DNA from: JANOSH01 sp031415695 | GTDB lineage: Bacteria; Actinomycetota; Acidimicrobiia; Acidimicrobiales; Ilumatobacteraceae | Reading direction: 5' to 3' | Assembly (NCBI GenBank): GCA_031415695.1 | Contig: JANOSH010000044.1 | Coordinates: 124,001 to 188,000, forward strand | Length of the DNA stretch: 64,000 nt | Shown: positions 16,730 to 25,800 of the stretch, in pieces | How positions within the stretch are numbered: the stretch's first letter is position 1 | Layout of the letters: each line of letters starts with the position of its first letter | The notes under the pieces: model-generated | The model's input: only the letters and a program-made list of their open reading frames with translations | The model's database searches: none | Told to the model about the DNA's origin: nothing | Position numbers and translations under genes: made by a program

Positions 16730-17920
16730 ATGACTGAGCTCACGCTGGAACGTCCGATCATCGATCTGCTTGACCCGGATCTGTATCGACGCAACCCTCA
16801 CGACGTTTGGGCATGGATGCGCCAGCACGAACCTGTGTACCGAGACCATCGAAACGGGCTGTGGGGAATCACCCGCCATGCCGACATCATGGACGTCGAG
16901 CGACGCTCGTCGGTCTTTTCGTCCTCGGGGTCGTACCGGGCAATTCCGTCATTCAACGAAAGCAACATGATCGCCCAGGACGACCCACGCCATCGTCAAC
17001 AGCGCAGTCTGGTGCAGCACAAGTTCACGCGGGGAGCGGTCGCAACCTACGAGGACGAATTTCGCCAGCTCATCACCGAGTTGCTCGACGCCGTCGCCGA
17101 CCGCGGTGTTATAGAAGTTGTCGACGCTCTTGCGGCACAGCTTCCGGCCCGGATGACTGCTCGGTTAATCGGGTTCCCCGAAGACAACTGGCGTGACGTT
17201 CAGAGTTGGAGCGAGAGGCTCATGCGCACCGATATGCGCGACCGGAGTGGCGAGATCTTTTGTGAGTTTGTCGCCGCCAACCAGGAGTTCGTTGCTGCCA
17301 TGCAGGCTGCTGTGCCCGAACGGCTTGGATGCCCGAAAGACGACCTGTTGTCTGTCTGGCTTGGTGCGCGCATCGATGACAAGCCGCTGCCACCTGAATC
17401 GTTGGTACACGAAGTAGGCCTGTTTATCGCCGGTGGTGCCGAAACGACGCGCACGGCCATAACGCACGGCCTACGGGTATTCGCTGATCACCCCGAGCAA
17501 TGGGAGCTCATGGCTCGCAATCCCGAGATTGTCCCCCAGGCTGTCGAGGAGGTGTTGCGCTGGGTGACGCCACTCAACAATTTTTTTCGGCGTGCCGTGG
17601 CACTGGCCGAGGTTGGCGGCCAAGCCATACGTCAAGGCGACCGGTTGATCTTGTTGTACCCGTCGGCGAATCGTGACGAAGCAGTGTTCGATCGACCCTA
17701 TGAGTTCGATATTACCCGGAACCCAAACCCGCACCTGTCGTTCGGCTTCGGCACACACCTGTGCCTAGGTGCAAATTTTGCCCGCACCGAGTTGAGGGTG
17801 CTGTTCACGGAAATGACCCGGCGGTTCACTGGACTCACGCCATTGACCGAACCTGATGTTGAAGCCAACATTTTCGCTCGAGCGGTGCGGTCATTCGAAC
17901 TGGGTTTCACCAACCGCTAG
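16730..17920 (+). CDS. Cytochrome P450
   Basis: A 396-residue bacterial P450 starting MTELTLERPIIDLLDPD at the ATG at 16730; the frame is open upstream but overlaps the toxin-antitoxin genes there. Motifs: I-helix 'FIAGGAETTRTA', ExxR in 'VEEVLRWVTP', heme loop FGFGTHLCLGANFARTEL with Cys near residue 345. The I-helix has Ala-Glu before Thr (GAETT) instead of GTDTT, frequent in CYP125/CYP142/CYP124-like groups of actinobacteria. A steroid or branched-lipid substrate is possible but unproven. The tail overlaps the convergent lactonase-like gene by 30 bp. Confidence 0.92.
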   Translation: MTELTLERPIIDLLDPDLYRRNPHDVWAWMRQHEPVYRDHRNGLWGITRHADIMDVERRSSVFSSSGSYRAIPSFNESNMIAQDDPRHRQQRSLVQHKFTRGAVATYEDEFRQLITELLDAVADRGVIEVVDALAAQLPARMTARLIGFPEDNWRDVQSWSERLMRTDMRDRSGEIFCEFVAANQEFVAAMQAAVPERLGCPKDDLLSVWLGARIDDKPLPPESLVHEVGLFIAGGAETTRTAITHGLRVFADHPEQWELMARNPEIVPQAVEEVLRWVTPLNNFFRRAVALAEVGGQAIRQGDRLILLYPSANRDEAVFDRPYEFDITRNPNPHLSFGFGTHLCLGANFARTELRVLFTEMTRRFTGLTPLTEPDVEANIFARAVRSFELGFTNR

Positions 17921-18613
17921 AGACAGGGTCGAGTCATGAGACAGAAAGACGCGGCGGGGACGCAACGCTCGTAGCCGCCCAACGCTCTCGAGGGCCGCCA
18001 GTCGCCAAGTGGGGTCATGCAGGTTGTTGGCTTCGACCCCGGTCGACCATTCAGTCGCTCGAAAGATGCACTGCGCCGCTATCACGACGGTCTCGTTGCA
18101 GGCGGTGATCACAATCGCTTGATGCCCGGGGGTGTGGCCGGGTGTGAGCATGGCTGTGATGCCGGGAGCGACTTCGACGTCGCCATCGATGACGCGAGAG
18201 CGAGAGGGCTCGACGACTGCCCATTCGGGCACCGTATAGAACGGAGCCTGGGCTGCTTCGAGTTCAGCGCGTTGCACGGTAATCGGCGCATCGAGCGAGT
18301 GGTTCTGCCCGCAATGATCAAAGTGTAAGTGGCTGTTTACGATCAGCTGCACGTCTCGTTCATCGACAGCGAAGCGGTGCAGCTCGGCGATCAGGTCGAC
18401 CGATTCATGGCCGTACAAAGCGTCGATGCCAGCGTGTCGGCCGATCCCGGTGTCCACAACGATTGGTCCGTCGGGATGATGGATGACAAAGCCGTACACA
18501 GGGAACGGCGCAAAGGTGCCGTGTTCGGGATGAAATTCGGGCACAGCCGTTATGCGAGACAGATGAAGAATATCGACGCGAGGGATCTTGGCGAGGTTCG
18601 ACACATCGTCCAT
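17891..18613 (-). CDS. Metallo-beta-lactamase-fold hydrolase, N-acyl homoserine lactonase-like
   Basis: 240 residues of AHL-lactonase type. The metal motif SHLHFDHCG (HxHxDH) is intact near residue 95, and the third His is in 'TPGHTPGHQA'. The Asp that normally bridges the two metals, in a 'GDA' turn, appears as Gln in 'IAAQCIF'; the final His is in 'FLSHDSTL'. The family opens lactone rings of signal molecules or related esters. The altered bridging residue may change metal content or substrate. It overlaps the 3' end of the convergent P450. Confidence 0.8.
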   Translation of the reverse strand: MDDVSNLAKIPRVDILHLSRITAVPEFHPEHGTFAPFPVYGFVIHHPDGPIVVDTGIGRHAGIDALYGHESVDLIAELHRFAVDERDVQLIVNSHLHFDHCGQNHSLDAPITVQRAELEAAQAPFYTVPEWAVVEPSRSRVIDGDVEVAPGITAMLTPGHTPGHQAIVITACNETVVIAAQCIFRATEWSTGVEANNLHDPTWRLAALESVGRLRALRPRRVFLSHDSTLSLAVGETQFE

Positions 18614-18802
18614 GCTGCCAGATCACCCAGCCTCATGGCCTCACCAACTACATCCCGCGTTTCACGAAGAGGCCGACCAAGCCGACTCCCAGGAGGGCTG
18701 CTTTTTCGGGCGATACCCCCACTCGCTCGGCAAATTGTACAGGTTGAATCACGCAAAACGTCGGTCACATGGGCTGCAGAATGCCGGTTCGACCGGTGGC
18801 GG

Positions 18803-20470
18803 TTAGGGGGCGAGGGTTATGACCTGGTCGGCGCGGGCCAGGGCAATAGGGCGATTCGAAGCTGCTATGACCGTGAACCCTGCCGCTGCCAGTCGGTCCC
18901 ACAACGCCAGTTCGGTTTCGACATCTAGAGCGCTGGTCAGGTCGTCTAGTACGAGCAGTTCGGGTTGGTGGGTCAACGCTCGCGCTGCGGCAGCGCGTTG
19001 TGCCTGACCTCCCGAAAGTCTGACCCCGCGAGCACCCACCATCGTGTCGAGACCGTCGGGTAGATCGGCTAAGTCGGCGTCGAATGCCGCCAGCCGGATA
19101 GCCGTGTCGACTACGGAGTCAGAGACCGAGTAGCCAAGCCGCAGATTGTCGACCAGCGACTCGGCGAAGAGCCGAGGTACTTGGGACACGTAGGCGCTCT
19201 GAGGGGGGACAAAAAAGGCTGCTCGGTCGAGGATCAGTTCACCATTCCACCGCACCTCCCCGGCATCAATGTCCAGTAACCCGAGTAGGCCGCGCAGCAA
19301 CGAGGTCTTGCCTGAACCGACCGGACCGGCAATGACCGTCAATGAGCCGCGAGGAACTACGAATTCGATGTCGTGCACCCCTCGACTCTCGATCGACAGG
19401 CCGCTGATCATCAGCTGCTCCAGTGGGCGCCGCGCCTGACGGGTTGGAGATACCGGGCGGGGGCCGCCAAGTATTGGCAGTGCACGATGATGGGTGAGCG
19501 GATCGAATTCGGCGCTCGATGGGGCCACCAAAGCGTCGAGCCGCTCGATGGAGACGTCGTACCGGCGGCGGCCTACAATCACGCCACCAATTCGCATCGG
19601 CAGCCACACAAGGGCCAAGAGGTAACCGGCGAACAGTGTGATTTCGCCCGTCGATAAAGGACGACGTGCGGCTACCACAAGGGCCACACCGACAAAGACG
19701 TCGGCCAACGACCCGTTAAGCGTCCACAAGAGTTCGCTGGCAACCGAGTCGCGAACCGTTGCGTGGGCACGGCGGCGGTTGAGCGCGTCGAGATGACGCA
19801 GCACGTGGGGCTGGGCACCCGCAACCTTCACGGTGAGCGATGCCTCGAATGCCGCAGTGAGAAAGTCTCCAACGGCGCTTGACGCTGATCGTGATCGCTC
19901 GCGGAATCGGCGAGCGAAGTTCCCGGCTCGCATATTGGCAAACCCGACAAACAGCAACGGCACCACACCAAACACGGTGGCCCAGACGTCGATGCGAGCC
20001 AACACGTAGATGGCACCCGCGCTGTAGAGAAGCGAGCCAGCGAGATCGACCCAGTTGTCGACCAGGAACAACGTGTCGAACGGATCGTCTCGAAGCCGGC
20101 TCAGAACGTCACCGATCGGAACGGCGCGCGGAGCAGCTTCACGCCCGCCGCTAGCCAACTGTCCGCCGAGCACATTTACCCGCATGAGCATCTTGCCCGC
20201 TTCGACACCCTGGACATACACCCAATGTGCCCACCAAATGAACAACGCGCTCAGCACCTCGGCAGCGGCAAGTGCAACGACAAGAACCCAGAAGTACCGA
20301 GTGGTTCCGTTTCGTTGTAGCTCGCTGAACAACGCGCCGACAAGCCATCCGGGAAGCAATGGTGAGATGAACCACAGGATCCAACCGACCGTGCCGCTCC
20401 AATACCAGCGGCCGCGATAATTGGCCAGCTTCGCCATCCGAGACTCCCGATCGATTCGGCTGGTTGTCAT
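18803..20470 (-). CDS. ABC exporter half-transporter with degenerate ATPase site
   Basis: 555 residues: an N-terminal six-helix transmembrane domain and a C-terminal ATPase. Walker A is AGPVGSGKTS and the signature LSGGQAQR is canonical. Walker B is LLVLDDLTSALD, with Asp in place of the catalytic Glu, and the switch His is Asn (AASNRPIAL). That is the pattern of the non-hydrolysing partner of heterodimeric exporters. Its ATG overlaps the stop of the upstream half-transporter (ATGA, 20467-20470). Substrate unknown; lipid, peptide or drug export is typical. Confidence 0.88.
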   Translation of the reverse strand: MTTSRIDRESRMAKLANYRGRWYWSGTVGWILWFISPLLPGWLVGALFSELQRNGTTRYFWVLVVALAAAEVLSALFIWWAHWVYVQGVEAGKMLMRVNVLGGQLASGGREAAPRAVPIGDVLSRLRDDPFDTLFLVDNWVDLAGSLLYSAGAIYVLARIDVWATVFGVVPLLFVGFANMRAGNFARRFRERSRSASSAVGDFLTAAFEASLTVKVAGAQPHVLRHLDALNRRRAHATVRDSVASELLWTLNGSLADVFVGVALVVAARRPLSTGEITLFAGYLLALVWLPMRIGGVIVGRRRYDVSIERLDALVAPSSAEFDPLTHHRALPILGGPRPVSPTRQARRPLEQLMISGLSIESRGVHDIEFVVPRGSLTVIAGPVGSGKTSLLRGLLGLLDIDAGEVRWNGELILDRAAFFVPPQSAYVSQVPRLFAESLVDNLRLGYSVSDSVVDTAIRLAAFDADLADLPDGLDTMVGARGVRLSGGQAQRAAAARALTHQPELLVLDDLTSALDVETELALWDRLAAAGFTVIAASNRPIALARADQVITLAP

Positions 20471-22227
20471 GCCAGCTCCTCGCTCTCGGCACCCAATGCT
20501 CGTAGTTGCGAATAGATACTTGACGGGTCCTGAGCCAGAGCCTGGCGGGTACCATGTTCCACGAGGCGGCCGTCGCGAAGTACTGCGATGTCGTCGCAGT
20601 GATCCAATGTTTCGAGCCGGTGAGCAATGACTAAGGCGGTCCTACCGCGGGTAAGCCGTTCGGTCGCGGCGGCGATGGCGAGTTGGGTGACGGGATCGAC
20701 TCGTGAGGTTGCTTCGTCCAAGATGATCACGTCTGGTTGTCGAAGTAATGCCCGAGCGAGAGCCAACAATTGCGCCTCGCCCGAAGACAGGCCAACGCGA
20801 GAGCCGTCGTTGCGCGAATCGGCTGCGAGTTTGGTGGCCAACCCATCTGGAAGTGCTTCCAGCCACGGGCCGAGTCCAACATCGACGAGGGCCTGGCTGA
20901 CGTCGGCCTCATGTGCTGGGGCGAACATTGCGACGTTGTCGAAGACGGTGCCTGGGAACAACTGGACGTCTTGGGGAATGGCCGTGACGTGTCGTCGAAG
21001 GCTCGGTTCGGTGACGTGGGCAAGGTCGGTTCCACCGACGAGCACGCGCCCGTGCGTCGGGGCAACCAGTCGTAGAGCCAGCCGGGCGAGCGAGGTCTTT
21101 CCTGAGCCTGACCGTCCAACGACACCGAGCACCCGGCCGGCCTCAATGTGTAAGTCGATGTTGTCGACGGCGGCGTCGAGCCCGTCTCCGTCGTCATAGA
21201 CGAGACTGACCCCGTCGAAGCGCAACGCTGCTGGGCCACCCTGTAGGTCGTCGTCCCCGGATTCGACGAGGCGCTGTTCGGCCAGAAGTTCCATGACGCG
21301 GCGGGCGGCACCCGAGGCACCCTGCGCGTCCTGCATGCGCCATGTGAGGTGTTCGAGTGGCTGACGAACCGCAGCGACGAATCGAAAGCCAAGCACGACC
21401 GCGGCGATATCGACCCACCCGCGGCCGAGGGCGAAAGCGCCCCATGCCACGACGAGAGCAGCCGCAAGCCCAAGGGCGATTCTGATCCAGCTTTGGACCC
21501 GCATCTGTGCCTGAACACGACTGCGCGACGCCGCGACGCCCGCAGCGGCCCGGTCGCCTGCTTGGGCGACACCGTGCGAACCAGCGCCGAGGGACGCTAT
21601 GTCTTCAGCGCCGGCAAGGTATTGCTCGGTCACGCTCATCAGTTCAGCTTCGGCGGCGCGCTCGGCAATGGTTTCGTCGCCGGCTGCGTTGCGTTGCCGC
21701 CACGTAACGAGGCCGACACCTGCGAGCCCAACCGCCAGAGCGGGTGCCAATGTGGGTTCGACAACGGCAAGCGTGACGACAGCGGCAACGCCAATAGCAA
21801 TGATGGCGATGACGCGTGAAACAACTGTGGCTAGGAACTCGGTCATTGATGTGACATCGGCGTCCACCCGCGTGACGAGTTCGCCTGGCGTACGGTCTCG
21901 ATGGAACGACAAGTCGGCGTACAGCACATAGCTGGCCAGGTCGGATCGCAAGCTGTTGGTGATCTGCCATGCCAGAAGCGTCGAGCGCCACGTCACCAGA
22001 ATCGTGACGAGCGATGCGGCAAGGCCGACCGATGCGTAACCGACTCCGTACGGCACGAGTCGATGCATTGGTTCACCCTTTGCCGCGAGACGAACGAACG
22101 TTGCGAGACACAGCGAACCGACGATGGGGAGAGCGGTTGCGAGCGTGAGAGAACCGCTGAAAGCGACCATCGATCGCCGATGAGGCCGAATGAGGGACGC
22201 GATGAGTCGCCACTGTGGTTCGGCCAT
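20467..22227 (-). CDS. ABC exporter half-transporter with catalytic ATPase site
   Basis: 586 residues, transmembrane domain plus ATPase. Walker A is GRSGSGKTS, Walker B is VIILDEATSRVD with the catalytic Glu, and the H-loop is VIAHRLETL. The signature is altered to LSSGEAQ, and it pairs across the dimer with the partner's degenerate site. Together the two genes form an asymmetric exporter of the BmrCD/TM287-288 kind. It is first of the two-gene operon and divergent from the small protein at 22322, with a gap of about 94 bp for two promoters. Confidence 0.88.
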   Translation of the reverse strand: MAEPQWRLIASLIRPHRRSMVAFSGSLTLATALPIVGSLCLATFVRLAAKGEPMHRLVPYGVGYASVGLAASLVTILVTWRSTLLAWQITNSLRSDLASYVLYADLSFHRDRTPGELVTRVDADVTSMTEFLATVVSRVIAIIAIGVAAVVTLAVVEPTLAPALAVGLAGVGLVTWRQRNAAGDETIAERAAEAELMSVTEQYLAGAEDIASLGAGSHGVAQAGDRAAAGVAASRSRVQAQMRVQSWIRIALGLAAALVVAWGAFALGRGWVDIAAVVLGFRFVAAVRQPLEHLTWRMQDAQGASGAARRVMELLAEQRLVESGDDDLQGGPAALRFDGVSLVYDDGDGLDAAVDNIDLHIEAGRVLGVVGRSGSGKTSLARLALRLVAPTHGRVLVGGTDLAHVTEPSLRRHVTAIPQDVQLFPGTVFDNVAMFAPAHEADVSQALVDVGLGPWLEALPDGLATKLAADSRNDGSRVGLSSGEAQLLALARALLRQPDVIILDEATSRVDPVTQLAIAAATERLTRGRTALVIAHRLETLDHCDDIAVLRDGRLVEHGTRQALAQDPSSIYSQLRALGAESEELA

Positions 22228-22321
22228 GGCAGCAAAGTACCTGTTCGACCCAGCGTGATGCGGGTGAGTACTTTCGGAGCTGGGTACCGCGGCACACGAT
22301 GGGGGGTGACACGATGCCGAG

Positions 22322-22645
22322 ATGCGTGGTGTTCTGCTTGTGATGTCCGAACCGGTCGATGGTCAAGAGGATGTCTACAACGATTGGTACGACAGAATTC
22401 ATCTGCCCGAAGTGCTCGAGGTGCCGGGCTTCACTGCGGCACGGCGTTACGTGGCCGAACCATCTATTGGCGGTGCGTTGCCCCCGCTCAAGTATCTGGC
22501 GATCTACGAGATTGAAGGCGATGATTTCGCTGATGTGCAAGCCGGATTGACTGCCGCGGCAAGGCAGATGAACATTTCGGCGTCGTTGAATCGGGCGACG
22601 GCGGTCACCTACACGTATCAGATCATCAGCGAGCTGCAGAGGTAA
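22322..22645 (+). CDS. Small dimeric alpha/beta-barrel (EthD-like) protein
   Basis: 107 residues with the signature 'NDWYDRIHLPEVLEVPGFTA' near residues 20-40, the usual core of EthD-type ferredoxin-like dimers. The pattern of alternating strands and an 'AIYEIEGDDF' strand in the middle supports this fold. Family members sit beside degradation genes as accessory or isomerase-like proteins. It lies three bases upstream of the FAD dehydrogenase, so the two are almost certainly one operon. Confidence 0.75.
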   Translation: MRGVLLVMSEPVDGQEDVYNDWYDRIHLPEVLEVPGFTAARRYVAEPSIGGALPPLKYLAIYEIEGDDFADVQAGLTAAARQMNISASLNRATAVTYTYQIISELQR

Positions 22646-22648
22646 ACG

Positions 22649-24079
22649 ATGGCCGATCCAGGTACAGATGTCGATGTGTTGGTCATCGGCTCTGGTGCAG
22701 CTGGACTGGCAGCGGCTCTCACGGCCCGGCAGGCCGGTGCGACGGTTCTCGTTGCCGAGTCCGAGCATGTTGTCGGCGGCTCCTCAAGGTTGTCGGGTGG
22801 CGTGGTGATGGGTGCTGGAAGCCGGGTACAAGAAGCGGCGGGAATTGTCGATGACGCCGACGCGATGTTCCGCGAGTACATGGCGCTGAACCAGTGGCAG
22901 GTCGTACCCGGAGCGGTTCGGCGTCTCGCCGACGAGAGCGGCCCGACTCTCGACTGGCTTGCCGACCAGGGGGTCGGTTTTCACGATCGTCTGATCTATG
23001 GCGGCGACGAATCACAACCCCGCTCGCATGTTGTCATCGGAGCCGGCCAAGCGTTAGTAGATGCCCTGTACACGCGTTGTCGTGAACACGACATCGACAT
23101 TGCGTTGGGATTACGGATCGATCGCCTTCTCGTCGATAACGGGCGGGTGATCGGCGCAGCCGTGGGTGACGACGAGCTTCGGGCCGGTTCAGCGGTGTTG
23201 GCGACGGGTGGATTCGGTGCCAACCCCGACCGCATCAAGGCACTGTTCCCAAGCGCCTGGTTCGACGACTGGACCTGGTACATCGGAGCCGACGGGTCAC
23301 GCGGTGACGCGCTCGACCTTACCGAGCCGCTCGGTGCCGTTGTCGTCGGCCACGACCGGGGGCTACGAACGCTTGATCCGCATTTCATCCAACGTAACGA
23401 AGCGGTGCTCCCCGGTTGGCTGATGATCGTTGACACCAGTGGCCAGCGGTTTATGGACGAATCGGCACCGTACGGTCTGGTCGACTCGATGATCCGCCGA
23501 GCCGGCAACGTCGCCTATGTCATCTTCGACGATGCCGCCATTCATCCATTGCCGGAACGGGCCGATTTCTACAAGAGCCGGTATAAGCAAGCTTGGCCCG
23601 GCATGGCGCCGTTCTCGCCGCGAAATTGGACTGCTGATGTCGTCGACCAGATGGTGGCCGAAGGTCGCATGACGTGCAGCGCGACCGTCGACGAATTGGC
23701 CGATGAGCTGTCGTTGGACCCCGCGTCACTCGCCGGATCGATTTTGCGTTACAACCGATTTGCAGCCGACGGACGAGACGCTGATTTTGCCAAGAATGGC
23801 TCGTTTCTCGCCACCATTGGTACGCCACCGTTCTACGGAGCGGTCGTACGACCAACGGTCGTGAACGTTACGGCAACGGGGCTACGCATCGACGGCGAGG
23901 CCCGCGTCGTCAACATCGACGGCGGAGAAATACCTGGGCTGTTTGCTGCCGGTGAATGTACGGGCGGGGTTATTGGATCGGTCTATATGGGCAGCGGAAA
24001 CGCACTCGGCAACGCAACCATCATGGGTCGCGTTGCTGGTCGTTCTGCGGCCCTATACGCAGAAGGGTGCCGAGCATGA
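22649..24079 (+). CDS. FAD-dependent oxidoreductase (3-ketosteroid dehydrogenase / fumarate reductase flavoprotein type)
   Basis: 476 residues. The Rossmann FAD motif is VLVIGSGAAGLAAALTA near residue 10, followed by 'GGSSRLSGGVVMGAG', and the C-terminal FAD-binding block is 'GLFAAGECTGGVIGSVYMGSGN'. This matches the FAD_binding_2 family, which includes 3-ketosteroid-delta-dehydrogenases and fumarate reductase-like enzymes. It probably introduces or reduces a C=C bond in a cyclic ketone. The gene starts behind a good AGAGG site and overlaps the SDR gene (ATGA, 24076-24079), so both act in one pathway. Confidence 0.85.
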   Translation: MADPGTDVDVLVIGSGAAGLAAALTARQAGATVLVAESEHVVGGSSRLSGGVVMGAGSRVQEAAGIVDDADAMFREYMALNQWQVVPGAVRRLADESGPTLDWLADQGVGFHDRLIYGGDESQPRSHVVIGAGQALVDALYTRCREHDIDIALGLRIDRLLVDNGRVIGAAVGDDELRAGSAVLATGGFGANPDRIKALFPSAWFDDWTWYIGADGSRGDALDLTEPLGAVVVGHDRGLRTLDPHFIQRNEAVLPGWLMIVDTSGQRFMDESAPYGLVDSMIRRAGNVAYVIFDDAAIHPLPERADFYKSRYKQAWPGMAPFSPRNWTADVVDQMVAEGRMTCSATVDELADELSLDPASLAGSILRYNRFAADGRDADFAKNGSFLATIGTPPFYGAVVRPTVVNVTATGLRIDGEARVVNIDGGEIPGLFAAGECTGGVIGSVYMGSGNALGNATIMGRVAGRSAALYAEGCRA

Positions 24080-24810
24080 GAGCAGTTGTTACCGGTGCAG
24101 CGTCGGGCTTGGGCCACGCCATTGTCGTTGCCCTCGTCGCCAAAGGCGCACAGGTGGTGGGTGTCGATCTGGCGGGCGAGCGACGATCCGCCGCCGTCCA
24201 GGGTGCAGGTGCCACTTTTGTTGCTTGCGATGTAACGGTTCAAGGCGACTGGGACGCGGCGGCTGAAACTATCCGACGCACGCTTGGCATTGTGGACATG
24301 ATTGCACTGAACGCCGGTGTCATGACGCGTTCGCCTGTCGACGCAATCGACGACGACCCGCTCAGCCTCGCCGGGTCCGTCGGTTATCGGCGAGTGTTCG
24401 CGGTGAACGTCGACGGCGTGGTGTTCGGACTCGCCGCGCTTCGGCCGTTGCTGACCAACGACGCGGCGGTAGTGATGACAGCGTCGACCGCGGGACTCAG
24501 TGGGCTGAACTTCGACCCGTACTACTCGGCATCGAAACATGCCGTTGTTGGGCTGGTTCGCAGCTTGGCGCCGTCATTGGCGTTAGCCGGTATACGGCTG
24601 AACGCCTTGTGCCCAGGCGGCATCGATACCGCCATCGTGCCCGATCATCTTCGAGCGGTGGTGCCGGTGACGGCGTTCCGACCCCCAGCCGTCGTCGCTC
24701 AAGCGGTACTGGCGATAGCCGCGCAACCCGATGTTGGTGCCACGTGGCTGCTCAGCGACGACGACAACCTAATTCGCCGGTACGACGTACCGCCGCTCGA
24801 TGGTCGATAA
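24076..24810 (+). CDS. Short-chain dehydrogenase/reductase
   Basis: A 244-residue classical SDR. The ATG at 24076 overlaps the flavoprotein stop and places the nucleotide motif right at the N-terminus (VVTGAASGLGHAI, TGxxxGxG). The NAG motif (LNAGVM), catalytic Ser (TASTAGLSG) and YSASK (Tyr and Lys in 'YYSASKHAVV') are present. 'VVGVDLAGERR' suggests an NAD-type Asp after the second strand. It likely oxidises a hydroxyl to a ketone, or the reverse, beside the FAD enzyme. Confidence 0.88.
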   Translation: MRAVVTGAASGLGHAIVVALVAKGAQVVGVDLAGERRSAAVQGAGATFVACDVTVQGDWDAAAETIRRTLGIVDMIALNAGVMTRSPVDAIDDDPLSLAGSVGYRRVFAVNVDGVVFGLAALRPLLTNDAAVVMTASTAGLSGLNFDPYYSASKHAVVGLVRSLAPSLALAGIRLNALCPGGIDTAIVPDHLRAVVPVTAFRPPAVVAQAVLAIAAQPDVGATWLLSDDDNLIRRYDVPPLDGR

Positions 24811-24851
24811 GGCGGCTCGAACAGGTCGACGTCAACTGTGCGACGCACGCT

Positions 24852-24911
24852 GACAGTCTCAGAGTCGAAAACGTGTCCAAAGACTTGCAGGTTTTCAACT
24901 CTGAGACAGTC
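24852..24911. terminator. Long imperfect palindrome between convergent genes, likely bidirectional terminator
   Basis: Arms 24852-24872 and 24891-24911 pair at 19 of 21 positions around an 18-nt loop. The stem carries GAAAAC/GTTTTC next to the loop. It lies between the convergent SDR and LLM genes, where a two-way terminator is expected. The arm sequence CTCAGAGTCGAAA recurs in the palindrome at 33186-33262. Confidence 0.6.
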
Positions 24912-24958
24912 GGCGGAGAGGTCGACCGGGTTGGTTGCTGTGACATACAGCCCGTTGT

Positions 24959-25798
24959 TCAGCGCTCGATGAGACCTGCGTACCTGTCCAGCAGTGGAAG
25001 GACCACGTCGGCATTCTCCGATGGTAAGGAAAACGACACCCGTTTCACGCCAGCGGCCTCGTACGCGTCGATGATCTCGGGCTTGGGTGGGCAGCCAAAG
25101 ATACCGATCTCGATGGTGTTCGGGTCTCGCCCGATGGCGTGGGCAGCGGCGTGAAGATCGGCCAGCTGGTTGGTGATCGGGGCCCGGCCGTGAATAGGCA
25201 TCCAGCCATCGCAGTACTCGGCGATATGGCGATAGGTGATGGGACCGCCGGCTCCACCCATGATGACGGGCGGGTTCGGGCGTTGAACCGGCTTGGGCCA
25301 GCTCCAGCTTTCGGCGAACTGCACGAACTCGCCGTCGTACCCGAATGCATCGTTAGCCCACAGGCCCTTCATCGCAAGCACATGCTCGCGTGCGACGCTA
25401 CGGCGCCGTGATGGGTCGACACCGTGGTGCTCCATCTCGTCGACGTTCCAGCCCACACCGATGCCAAGGTCGAGCCTGCCGCCCGAGACAAGATCGAGCG
25501 AGGCTACGGTTTTGGCCAGCGTGATGGGATGATGTTGCGCCACCAACGAGATGCCGGTGCCGACCCGAAGCGTGGTCGTCACCGCGGCCGCGGCGGTGAG
25601 CGCTACGAACGGATCGAGTGTGCGTTTGTACATTTCGGGCAGATCGCCGCCACCTGGCCACGGCGTCCGGCGACCGGTAGGGATGTGAGTGTGTTCAGTT
25701 ACCCAGAGGCCACCGAACCCGCGCTCCTCGACCGCCGGGGCGAGTGTGAGCATGTCGATTGACTGATCGGTAGGAAAGATAAGGACATCTAGTTGCAT
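24959..25798 (-). CDS. LLM-class F420-dependent oxidoreductase
   Basis: 279 residues from the ATG at 25798 (MQLDVLIFPTDQSIDM); longer upstream frames overlap the neighbouring gene. TIM-barrel luciferase-like features: 'FGGLWVTEHTHIPT', 'RVGTGISLVAQHHPI', 'GGRLDLGIGVGWNVDEMEHHGV', as in the actinobacterial F420-binding subgroup. It probably transfers hydride from F420H2 to an unsaturated or carbonyl substrate. It is two bases downstream of the lipoprotein hydrolase stop, on the same strand, hence one operon. Confidence 0.87.
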   Translation of the reverse strand: MQLDVLIFPTDQSIDMLTLAPAVEERGFGGLWVTEHTHIPTGRRTPWPGGGDLPEMYKRTLDPFVALTAAAAVTTTLRVGTGISLVAQHHPITLAKTVASLDLVSGGRLDLGIGVGWNVDEMEHHGVDPSRRRSVAREHVLAMKGLWANDAFGYDGEFVQFAESWSWPKPVQRPNPPVIMGGAGGPITYRHIAEYCDGWMPIHGRAPITNQLADLHAAAHAIGRDPNTIEIGIFGCPPKPEIIDAYEAAGVKRVSFSLPSENADVVLPLLDRYAGLIER

Positions 25799-25800
25799 GG

